Origin: Bombyx mori
Lineage: Eukaryota > Arthropoda > Insecta > Lepidoptera > Bombycidae
Direction of reading: 5' to 3'
Assembly: GCF_030269925.1 (NCBI RefSeq)
Contig: NC_085124.1
Coordinates: 8,184,001-8,248,000 of the forward strand
Length of the DNA stretch: 64,000 bases
The position numbers and the translations under genes were made by a program. How positions within the stretch are numbered: the stretch's first letter is position 1; each line of letters starts with the position of its first letter. The notes beneath the pieces are model-generated. The model searched no databases and was not told where the DNA came from. It was given only the letters and a program-made list of their open reading frames with translations. Positions 49,895 to 59,682 of the stretch are shown here, one piece after another.

Positions 49895-49985
49895 CATAAA
49901 ACAATCGAGCAAAATACACAATAAACTTATATCACTCGAATATTGTGTATAGCGAAATAGCAAGTAACCAAGCTAATTATTTTTG

Positions 49986-50615
49986 TAGGTGAGCTCACGG
50001 GGCTCAAACCTGATGACGTTGCTAACACGAACCCTAGCAAGAGCCGTGCTTCGCAGAATCTACCACCGGATCGGAAACGCGACCCACTGAGAAGATCCGG
50101 CGAGAAACTCAGTGGGCTGTGTCTAAGAGTTAATTTACTCGTCGAGCCCTTTGTCGCAAGCGACGGGTTCGACGAGAACGGTGACCGGTCCTTGAAGTAC
50201 CTAAAAGCACCGTTAGTGGATCGGGAGGATCCGAGATGACGTGTTTTGGGCGACGTCGACTGCTTTCCATTCTATCCGCAGGATCGGGAATGTAGTTACC
50301 GGCGGCCACGATGAGAGGGTTCTCGTGTCGTGCCGCTTTATCGAAGTGGCGCATCGACGCCGACTGCATATACTTACTGGTGGACTCTAAGTCCAGGTCG
50401 TCGTGGAGGTCGACGTTCCTGACGAACCACGGGGCTCCGACGGCTATCCTGCAAAAACGGGATTGAATGATTTGGAAGGATTTTAAGTGAGTGCGGGCCG
50501 CGTGCGCGAACACTACACTTGCATAGGTCATGACGGGGCGTATGCAAGTTTTGTAGAGTGTCACCTTATTTCTAAGGGACATTTTACTTCGCCTACATAT
50601 CATCGGGTAGAGTTA
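49986..50615 (-). mobile_element. Longest jockey-type LINE fragment (about 630 bp), lacking its poly(A) end
   Basis: Minus strand: reverse-transcriptase ORF end plus about 145 bp of 3' UTR, stopping at the GAGCTCACCTAC block. The terminal ~60 bp and A tail found in sister copies (e.g. 54753) are absent. It is therefore truncated at both ends, by later deletion or recombination. Confidence 0.8.
50130..50603 (-). pseudogene. Jockey-type reverse transcriptase, C-terminal 157 residues
   Basis: Frame begins inside the polymerase: MICRRSKMSLRNKVTLYKTC, then RPVMTYASVVFAHAARTHLK and the IQSRFCRIAVGAPW segment, and ends in an Arg-rich tail. These are the thumb/C-terminal blocks of jockey-clade LINE polymerases; the catalytic YADD palm motif is upstream and missing. 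An in-frame TAA lies a few codons before the first ATG, at the truncation edge. No internal stop or shift is visible, so it is a fairly recent fragment without function. Confidence 0.8.
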
Positions 50616-51707
50616 AATTCTCGATTCTAACACATACACATTAAAACAGACTATTCTAGTTTCTCGGACAAATTTGATTAAAAATTGTAATGTAAAACTA
50701 ACCCTATTAGATTCAATATTTGAAATCAAATTATTAGTTTTGTCGGAATTTTTTTATCATTCATAATTGAAATTACCATTGAGACATCGAGAGGCGAGGC
50801 CGTACGATAATGTGCTTATCTTCGAAGCTTGATGACCCCACTTGTGGCCTACAGCAACGGATACAAAGTTATAATATCAACAAAATGCCACAGTATATTG
50901 AAGGACATGTATCCAGTCAAGAAACTCGCATCGAAATTTGATTCTCTTATCTGTATTACAATGGAAACTAGTTTTTTTAAACATTCATGCATTCATTGAC
51001 ATAATTCAATACTAGGTCAGTAGGTAGGTTGATCGATAAGTTAAATCTCCATATTCTTGGTTGAAGCCACTGAAGTTTTTGATAATACTTTTGCTGTAAC
51101 GGCTTGGATGACAAGTATCACATTAAATACACGTCCTATTTCATCTCGTGTTATTAACTGCAATAGCATTATAAGCCAAACTGGTTTGCATGTGGGTCGT
51201 GACTGTGATGAAACATCGTTTTCTAAATTATTGTATTTTATACTAAGAACTGTCTATTTTGACATGTAGTTTTATTTTAGCTCACGCAAATGCTTGTCGC
51301 GTTCTCATATACCAAGCTTGGTTTGCGTGTGATCAAAATTATCAGTATCGTGTGGACATCACATAATAACATTTTTATTAGTATTTTTCTTTTGATTTCG
51401 GAGTTCGTAGACTTAATCAAAACTACGTTTACGTCTTTTTCTGTTGTTTATTATTTGATTACTAATAACGTTTCGTATAATTTACAATATCCGTAGCCCT
51501 GGGTGACAAACGTCGTCGACAGCTGATACTAAAAAAAATCTCATAAAAAAAAACAAATGTAATCATCTGCTAGCAACAAATTATTCAATATTATTATATT
51601 AATAAAGAATATTTAAAAAAAAAAATCCCGTGTAGGCCCGCCCACAACAATGCATTTATTCCAAGTTTTGTGTGTTTCCAATGTGTCCGAAAAAGCTCAT
51701 AGCACGC
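50616..51707. other. Unannotated stretch
   Basis: AT-rich; ORFs of about 70 codons at 51057 and 51290 start with non-ATG codons or lack coding character. Confidence 0.35.
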
Positions 51708-51840
51708 TCCCGGCGATTCTGCGAAACACTGCTCTTGCTAGGGCCAATGTTAGCATCACTCCAGTTTGAGCCCCGTGAGCTCACCTACTAGTTAAGGTTA
51801 CGCTGAAATAGCCTCTCAAGTCTTAGGTAGGGAAAAAAAA
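51708..51840 (+). repeat. Jockey-type LINE 3' end with poly(A)
   Basis: CGGCGATTCTGCGAAACACT, GAGCCCCGTGAGCTCACCTA, AAGGTTACGCTGAAATAGCC, GGTAGGGAAAAAAAA. Plus orientation, complete 3' terminus, 5'-truncated. Confidence 0.8.
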
Positions 51841-53147
51841 GCGTTTTGGAACTAAATTTTTTTATTTTTCTATACTAGGTACTACAATATCTGATTTTCA
51901 TTGCGCAATAATACGGCGATTGTGGCACAATCGTAAGGCCATCGACACAAGAGATGCCCAATCGCGACGTTCAGTCGTCAACTCCACAATTAGCCTTCAA
52001 TTGACCCCTCTAGATCGGGACGCGAGACCGACCGGCCATCGCTTCATCACGTGTTATGCACCCGGCCTGGGTAAGTATATTACAGACTATCGTGACGACA
52101 GACGATCACTTCGCATTGACTTTTTAATAACGAGATGCATTATTGATTTCATTCCCGTAATTTAATATTAATTAATACCCTTTTGTATATAAATGACCTT
52201 GTATTGAATAAAAGTCGACCTAAATATTTTAGTTTTCGTTGATAAGTTCTATTGGTTTTTAAAGAACCACAATATTTTTACTGTATTCATTGGATAAATG
52301 AATTAATGAAGTGTTGTTGGTGAATTTATCTAATAAATACTTTTTTGATCAATATGGTGCGCAGACGTAAGGAAAAACGAATCAAACTAAATATGTAATG
52401 TATAAGAAATCTTCTCAAATAATATATATCATACTAAATAAACGTTTTAAACGAAAGACATTTTAAGCCTGTTCGCGTTAAATATCAGCTCAGACATAAA
52501 ACTAGTATAATCCAGGTATAACTACGACTCTTTTGATTGAGTTCGAATGCAAAATACAAACTATAGCGCTACTATTTCTAGACCGTTTTTAAATAAGACA
52601 GGCTATAGAAATGCAATTCTTGCAAATCTTACTATGTAGTGTTGTAAAATTATCATTACTCAGTAATATTAAAATGAACTGGTCTTTGGTAGCATGTGTT
52701 CCTATTGGCGACCTTGAACGACAACAATTAACAGTTTGACCTTTTGTCTCAAGATCAGTGACGCAGTTCACGATGCGTCTACAGGATAAGATAACTTTTT
52801 AATATATCGGAAAGACATGGGTCTATATTACATCAGATGGTAGAATCTTCCGTATTGTTGAAATACGTTCTGATTGTGATATCGTCGTCTGATTGTTCTC
52901 AATTTAGTTCTATTGAACAACCAAAACGCGGTACAATTAGCCACAGACTGTTTGTACGATGATTGTGTGTGTCATCGGACGAAAATGATTCATACCAAAT
53001 GCTTTAAATGAAAATAAACTAGCTGAAAACAAATATTGGTAAGTAAACGTGCTCACATCGTATTCATCAAGCCTTTAATGGCCCAACTCACCTTCAGATT
53101 TGCTATTGAACTCTAAATTGTATCTTAAAACAATTAAAACACCATTC
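51841..53147. other. Unannotated stretch with one possible exon
   Basis: A GC-richer block (51925-52070) ends in CCTGGGTAAGTAT, a good splice donor on the plus strand. The frame through it has no ATG start. Otherwise AT-rich with nothing recognised. Confidence 0.25.
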
Positions 53148-53242
53148 AAACTGAAATTCACAACTACTCGTATTTCGGGGCAGAAAAATCAAGACAGTGA
53201 TATCTACCCCTTCGGGTTCGCAATACGCCCCACCACTAATGG
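53148..53242 (-). repeat. Very old Bm1-type SINE remnant
   Basis: ATTCAAACTGAAATTCAC, CGGGGCAGAAAA, TATCTACCCCTTCGGGTTCG and CCCCACCACTAATGG follow the order of the Bm1 middle section. Many changes. Confidence 0.4.
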
Positions 53243-54744
53243 TTTTATGCTTGTCATACTGAGCTATGTACTAGATAGTTATGGGAGTGGTTAATGGAGT
53301 TTTAACAATCGGAAATGTCAGAGCCAATGTAACCTTTCTCAACATATAATACTACATTTATGTATGTATTATCATACTTTGATTGGCACGAGGTTTGAAA
53401 GATATTCAATTTCATGGTAAGCACTGATCACCAATTGGATTATATCTGGCTTTAAAAGCAATAAAAAAATCTTAATTCTGAAACTAAAATTCTCGTTCCA
53501 AAATTACAAAGTCAATGATTGTCGTTGTTTTATCACAGCATGCTGCAATAGGCAGATCATACGGGGCAACTGAAGGTAAGTACCCATCTCTATCCATCGA
53601 CATAGTATTAGCATAGCCAAAGCATGCGCACGTTATAAAACAATTATTTACTTCAAATTTCAAGATTAACACTTTAATTGAGGCAAAATCGACTTCGGAA
53701 CAAAAAATTGGTAGTGCCCGGTCAATTTCGACTTGAGTGCACTCAAATTTATACCGAGCAAAAAACAAATAAGCTTTTGTTAATAACAAAGAGCCGCGAA
53801 CCTGAACTCACGTATAGACTTGTAATATTAGTTTTGTTTTGAAATTCATAAATACACGATCGTGCGCATTTATGAAGAAAAATATAATAAATACACGACG
53901 CTTTGAATATGTGCTGTTTTAATTAATTAGTGGTCGCCAATAGAAATGTAGGTACGAGGAAAATAAACATTGAGATATGACGCGTCATCTTGTCTACGAT
54001 ACTCGGTCGACTTGTGGTTTGAATAACAAGGTAAACTATAGCGAACGTGAAACACGCTTTGTTTGAGGTTCATAAGAGGACGGAAATGTGGACTTATGTT
54101 CCGAGACGTACTCAACAACTCAACAATTACTTATTACATCAATAATTTTGCTTTTGCTTTTGCTGGAGTTTTAGCTTAGAGCGAAAAATCAGTCTCTTAT
54201 ATCATTTACGACGTGGATTTAAGATTATTATCAAGCTTAGGTTGTCTTGTAGTTCTATTATTGTTCTTTATATACATATTTTATTTCCATTAGTCATGAC
54301 TTTAACATCGATTCGGAATGCAGTTTCAACTTTGAGAGCAATCGACAAAAACTCAGAGCTTTGTTCGTTTTCAAAATATCTCTACGTTGCAACAACATTA
54401 AATATTGTTTTAAATCAATAGATACATACCTATAATGAATGAATGTGTATATACAGACAATGTGCACCACCAGAAATTCCAATAATCATTGTATTTAATA
54501 TTATTTACTGATATAAACATATACCAACTTCATTAAAAGTATCTGGCTTAGATACAAAGTAACTAAATCGCCTTTCTGTCGGAGCTGTAGATTATGAGCA
54601 CTTGTATGCTGTTACGCTCGTACACTTAGCGTCTTTAGTACCTTCCTCTTCACGGATGGAGTGCAACCTTGGACGTATATATCATAGATCATAATGGGTT
54701 TTGCGATGTATTAAAGCAAACTAAATAGCTTTAAACGACGTTTT
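53243..54744. other. Unannotated AT-rich stretch
   Basis: The 101-codon minus-strand ORF (53789-53484) has no recognised motif and sits in AT-rich DNA. Nothing else noted. Confidence 0.35.
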
Positions 54745-54752
54745 GAAGACAT

Positions 54753-54952
54753 ATTTTTTTTATTCCTACCTAAGCTGATGATAGCCTTGAGAGGCTATTT
54801 CAGCGTAACCTTAACTAGTAGGTGAGCTCACGGGGCTCAAACCTGATGACGTTGCTAACACAAACCCTAGCAAGAGCCGTGCTTCGCAGAATCTACCACC
54901 GGATCAGAAACGCGACCTACTAAGAAGATCCGGTGAGAAACTCAGTGGGCTC
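54753..54952 (-). mobile_element. 5'-truncated jockey-type LINE with target-site duplication
   Basis: T run and CCTACCTAAGCTGATGATAG on the left, GAGAAACTCAGTGGGCTC on the right. GAAGACA flanks both sides (54745-54751 and 54953-54959), and the next base but one also agrees. A clean 200-bp insertion that defines the true 3' terminus of the family. Confidence 0.85.
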
Positions 54953-54961
54953 GAAGACACA

Positions 54962-55999
54962 ACGGACTAAAGTATGCATCAGGAAATTAAACCAAAAATT
55001 TTTCTAAACGATCTTTGCTACTTCGTTTGATCATCCGTAACTGAATTTACAATGACCTGTTTGAGACTGTTTTTTGTTTCTATCAGGCTCTGGCTAGCTG
55101 CAACAAAAACTTATCTCGTATAACATCGGGGACTGCAGTCGGAGCGAGACAGCTTCATCGGACGTATTTCTGTGACATAAATGTACCTTTCACTGAGCGA
55201 GTGGCGGCGGAAGCTCGGTTATGTCACAGTCGAGGCTCAGTGGGCCATCGACTGACCGAAATGGGCACGGCACACTTACCGCGACCCACGAAAACAAGCG
55301 TTGCGTCAACAACATGACAACGCATTGCATAATTTTTCGGTTGTTCTCTTGACGTCCATATTTTGTTAAAACTAGGGGCTTTCCTCGTAACAGCTCTTCC
55401 GGTAATTCAAGATTTTTCTGCGTAATTGTAATAAATACTACACGATACGCTTAAACAGTTTTTGATTCTCACATCCATTTAAATTCATTTCAATTTAATA
55501 TGATTCATTTTGTTTTTAGTAAATTCTAGTTTATTGGCTCAGATATGTATAGACCGTTTTGATGTTATTAAGGCTGTCCGCGTGATCAAAAGCAGACTAT
55601 TTATATCGAGTGCTAATGTGATGACATTGAATTGATTCAAGCATTATTAGAGTCTTGATTCAATGTGACTAAAACAAATAAGAAAATCAAAGTGCTATAT
55701 CATTATGTCATTGTCCTTTTGCTTTTAAATTGCAAAGTGGAAATTTTTGTTGTCAACATAAAAATATAATATGTTAACAACCTAATCATTATTTATTCGG
55801 ACTGAGTCTTAAATGTCAGTTGGAATAAGAGAAGTTGCCATAGTGAAGTCACCGTATATTTTCTTAGAAATTATTTGATATTTAGATGCAATCTTGTTTA
55901 ATTATTCCAATGTCCACACGCCCCAAGGAAAAGTCATCACTGAATAATTAACGAAGTGAATAATTAACCGTATGCGTTCTTTTTTAATTTTGTATTTAG
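54962..55999. other. Unannotated stretch with a GC-rich patch
   Basis: 55080-55330 is GC-richer than its surroundings. On the minus strand it ends in a consensus donor G|GTAAGTG (55280/55279) after an ATG 40 bp earlier. No other evidence of a gene. Confidence 0.25.
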
Positions 56000-56178
56000 A
56001 ATTTTATTTGATGATGTACGAATTTGTAGATCGTTTGGTGTTAGGCGGTTACCAGAGCCTATTTTATTTCGAAGCGTGAACACTGACGCTCATCTAAAGG
56101 CATTCAGTCAAAGTCTCAATTGTTGGTGTCCTTACTGCCAAGCTGCAACACATAAATGCTTCGTGGTAGAAACAGGTC
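56000..56178 (-). repeat. Very old Bm1-type SINE remnant
   Basis: TTTGGTGTTAGGCGGTTACC, AGAGCCTATT, CAAAGTCTCAATTGTTGGTG and ATGCTTCGTGGTAGAAACAG follow Bm1 order on the minus strand. Confidence 0.45.
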
Positions 56179-56224
56179 GAGTAATTATTATTGTACTAAT
56201 CTGCCATAGTGAATGGAATTGAAG

Positions 56225-56431
56225 TTTTTTTTTATTGCTTAGATGGGTGGACGAGCTCACAACCCACCTGGTGTTAAGTGGTTACTGGAGCCCATAGACA
56301 TCCACAACGAAAATGCTTCACCCACCTTGAGATATAAGTTCTAAGGTCTCAAGTAATAGTTACAACGGCTGCCCCACCCTTCAAACCGAAACGCATTACT
56401 GCTTCACGACAAAAATGGGCAGGGCGGTAGC
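56225..56431 (-). repeat. Bm1-type SINE, 3' part
   Basis: T run, ATTGCTTAGATGGGTGGACG, GGTGTTAAGTGGTTACTGGA, AACCGAAACGCATTACTGCT. Breaks off before the ACCACCAGTA block. Minus orientation. Confidence 0.85.
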
Positions 56432-56823
56432 AAATTATAATTACAATTTACGAACATTTGAGAACATTACGAATACTCTAAATGGTAAGACCCTCCACTC
56501 TCCAGTGTTTCTGCTCTGTAGAACGACGATCCGATATCTTCTATTCTATAGTAGCCGTAGACTACTGCAGATGTATTTTGAGTAAGCATTAGCTGAGGAA
56601 GCAAATTTCGCGTACTAGTATCTTCTGATGAACATCGGAATGGCATTTACCACATGATTAGCTTAGATCTCTTTCTGTTTCAATCAATGAAATCGTCTAA
56701 ATGAAATATCATTGTGAAACTGAAAATTTATACCCAAATGATTGATTCCTCATAAACATGACAAAAAACACATTAAGCACAAATGATACTAAATATTTCG
56801 TAGTCAGAGCCTACTTCTATACT

Positions 56824-56964
56824 ACTGTAACTATACTCGAGACCTTAGAACTTATACATCAAGGCGGGTGGCGCATTTACGTTGTAGATGTCTATGGGCT
56901 CCAGTAACCACTTAACACCAGGTGGGCTGTGAGCTCGTCCACCCATCTAAGCAATAAAAAAAAA
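56824..56964 (+). repeat. Bm1-type SINE, 3' 140 bp with poly(A)
   Basis: ACTGTAACTATACTCGAGAC to TCGTCCACCCATCTAAGCAA and an A run. Plus orientation, so it is an inverted partner of the copy 390 bp to the left. Confidence 0.85.
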
Positions 56965-58179
56965 TCGGTATGAAATCTTGGAATATATATTATATTCAAA
57001 ATACGTGTCCGGAATGAATGTAAGCTCAGTCGCGAAGGAACGTTCGATAATACTAAAGATAAAGTCGCAGCTCCGTAACGTATCTGAGTGTTATCGCACC
57101 GGCTGCTTGCTCAACAAACAAGTTATAACATAATACACTTCCATGACGGATGCCAGTTACAAAACATGAAGCATTACTCGGATGTGTGAACGGTATACCT
57201 AAATCAGAACTAAATCTTATAATATCTAAGTATAACAACAATATTATTCGGCTAGCAAATAATCATAATAAATACATTCAAACGCAATTAAAATTTCTGC
57301 CTAAAATACGTCGTCAGACGCTATCCACATTGAGATATCAATTACATGAATGGGCGGATAATCTCGAACTTACCTGATTGTAGTTGGAGCTAGCAGGCAT
57401 CACATGAGGCGGTTTCATGTAACTCACTTACATACGACCTCCCCAACCTCCCAAATAAATTGTATAGCAACTGTTTCAGTCTGCGAACGTACTTCATCAT
57501 GAATTAAATTAAATTAAAATAAATAAGCATCCAGCTTAAGCATTATATATTTAGTGTATGATAGTGCATACCTACTACTACCTAAATCTTAAATTGTACA
57601 TTTAAATTTCAATCCAATACAACTGAGAATCTCAGTTCACGAATCAATGGGAACGGCGACATTAACTTTTTCATCGTTCGCACAGGATAGGTCGTGGTTC
57701 ATTTGCACATCGGCTGGAATTGAGACCTCACGATCCGACTTCTAGAATCTGTCCTATGCCTTACGTAGAAAAAGTTTAAGACTGAAATAGCTCAGGGCAA
57801 TGGAGCGTAGCAACTCGAATCGGGGTGCGCGTGGTGGCGCTTCACTCCACTGCGCAGGAGTTTGTTGAATCATCGTCAGCTCTGTTTGGGTAAAACGTAA
57901 TTTAGTTTTTTTTCTCTTTTCTTCTTAAAGTCCGTTCATTGAAGCTTTGAAATTAATCTGGTCGGTTTCTGTGGTTAGATTTGAGTGCGAAATACAATAT
58001 CAATAAACTTAAGTTAGGTTGAAGGATTTATTGGTATTTGGCGTTTTGTAGGGCCCATACGGGTTTCTGTTTCCCATTGATATAGTATTCAACAGACTCC
58101 ACAAAACTGTATTTCTTAATACCACTATAGAATTGCATTATGACTAATTCTAGTAAATAGATAATTTGCTTCATTGTAC
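56965..58179. other. Unannotated stretch with a 75-codon ATG ORF
   Basis: The plus-strand ORF 57150-57377 begins MPVTKHEALLGC and ends HEWADNLELT. It has a balanced, soluble composition but no domain I recognise. It could be a transposable-element scrap. The rest, including a GC-richer patch at 57640-57890, is unassigned. Confidence 0.3.
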
Positions 58180-58728
58180 TTTTTTTCTCCTACCAATTCG
58201 CTCATATCCTAAAAGGCTATTCTAGCTACGCCTTCTTAGGTGAGCTCACGAGCTCAATCTAAGAGAATTTGTTAACACTAGCCCTAGCAAAAGTAGTGCT
58301 TCGCAGAATCTACTACCGGATCGGAAACGCAAAAGATCCGACGAGAAACTCAGTGGGTTGTACCTATGGGTTAGTTCGCTCGTCAAACGAAGAACGTCGA
58401 AGAAGTCGTCGGACGTCGACAAGTTCGACGAGGACGGTAACCGGTGCTTGATAGATCTAAAAGCACCGATAAGAGGGTTTTCGTGTCGCGTCGCTTTATC
58501 GAAGTAGCGTTCTGACGCTTCTTCAAGATACTTACCTATTGTTACTAGGCTTAGGTCGTCGTGAAGATCTATATTCCTCACATACCTCGGTGTTCCAACG
58601 CATATCCTGCAGAAACGGGATTGGATGACCTGGAGAGAGTTAATGTGTGTACATTATGTACATATGTGTGTATACTACACTCGCATAGGTCATAAAAGAT
58701 CGTATGCAAGTTTCCATTATACACCAAT
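58180..58728 (-). mobile_element. Older jockey-type LINE fragment (about 550 bp)
   Basis: T run and CTCCTACCAATTCGCTCATA on the left, then the sister-copy blocks with many substitutions and a roughly 17-bp loss near 58331. The minus-strand frame 58581-58246 keeps RNIDLHDDLSLVTIGKYLEE ... ATRHENPL, corresponding to the NVDLHDDLDLES region of the 50130 ORF, then shifts frame. A dead, older copy. Confidence 0.75.
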
Positions 58729-59682
58729 ATAAGGAAGTAATGCAAAACTTTAAATAAAAAAAAAAAAAAAGTACAATCGGCAGCCATATCGCGATCATAG
58801 AGCGATCTCTTCCAGACATCTATCAGGTTGACATGAAATATATTTATATCAAAATTAAATAGGGTGTACTTATCGATTGAAAAAAAATATATATTAAATA
58901 AATATCAATAACAAAATCATAATATTATATCTATTTTACACATAAGAAAAAGTGTTTGATGCAAAAATTTATATTTTATTCTATTTATCAAGTTTTTTTC
59001 AAAAGTAAATGTCATTCATTGTTCTAGAACTAAATTGTAAATGTCGTAAAAAACTAAAACATAATAAAAACAACATTGTCGATAAGTTTATCCCCACCGA
59101 ACGTAGTTCCGCCTTGTCGTGGCGGTGGGGCTTAAGCGTGCGTCCCTAAAATCGCGTGCAGAGAAATCTGTGTGGACGCCGCGACCAAGAGAACTGCACC
59201 CAGCTCTCCTTGGCCGCTTTTGCGTTCCGCGGGGGCTGCCTTGAGAGAGAGCGAGGGACCCTCTCCCCACGCCCTTTGCACCGCCAAAGGGTGTTATTCT
59301 GAGGATGAGGGGTTGGCTCTCGGGAGACTGATGAGCCGGCAGCACTTTTGTGTCTTCCGGCTGCGGGTTGCCATGTCCCCGGCTTCGGCTACAGGGGAAA
59401 GCCTTCCAGATATGGGAGGTACCGGCTCGCCGGCGTGGCCCCGCACTGCGCTGTGGGCGGCGGACAGGCTTCGGCCACCGCCGGCCAAACCGTAAACCCC
59501 AGTCATGGGGAACGGGGGCTCCTGCCTTTACTGGTCGGAGCCACGAGGATGCAAACCTCTTCAAAAATGCCCCAATCCCAAGCTCGACACCCGGCGATGG
59601 GATGTATGGCTGGAGGGTTTCCAGTCCCGAGGGTGTCATTGATCCCAGGGGACCAAACCCCTGGTTAATAAAAAAGGAACAC

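Noticed and set aside
59350..59682. N-terminal extension of ORF1 to 59350
   Set aside because: The first codon there is GTG. The first good ATG is 59683 (59602 possible), so the extension is treated as 5' UTR.
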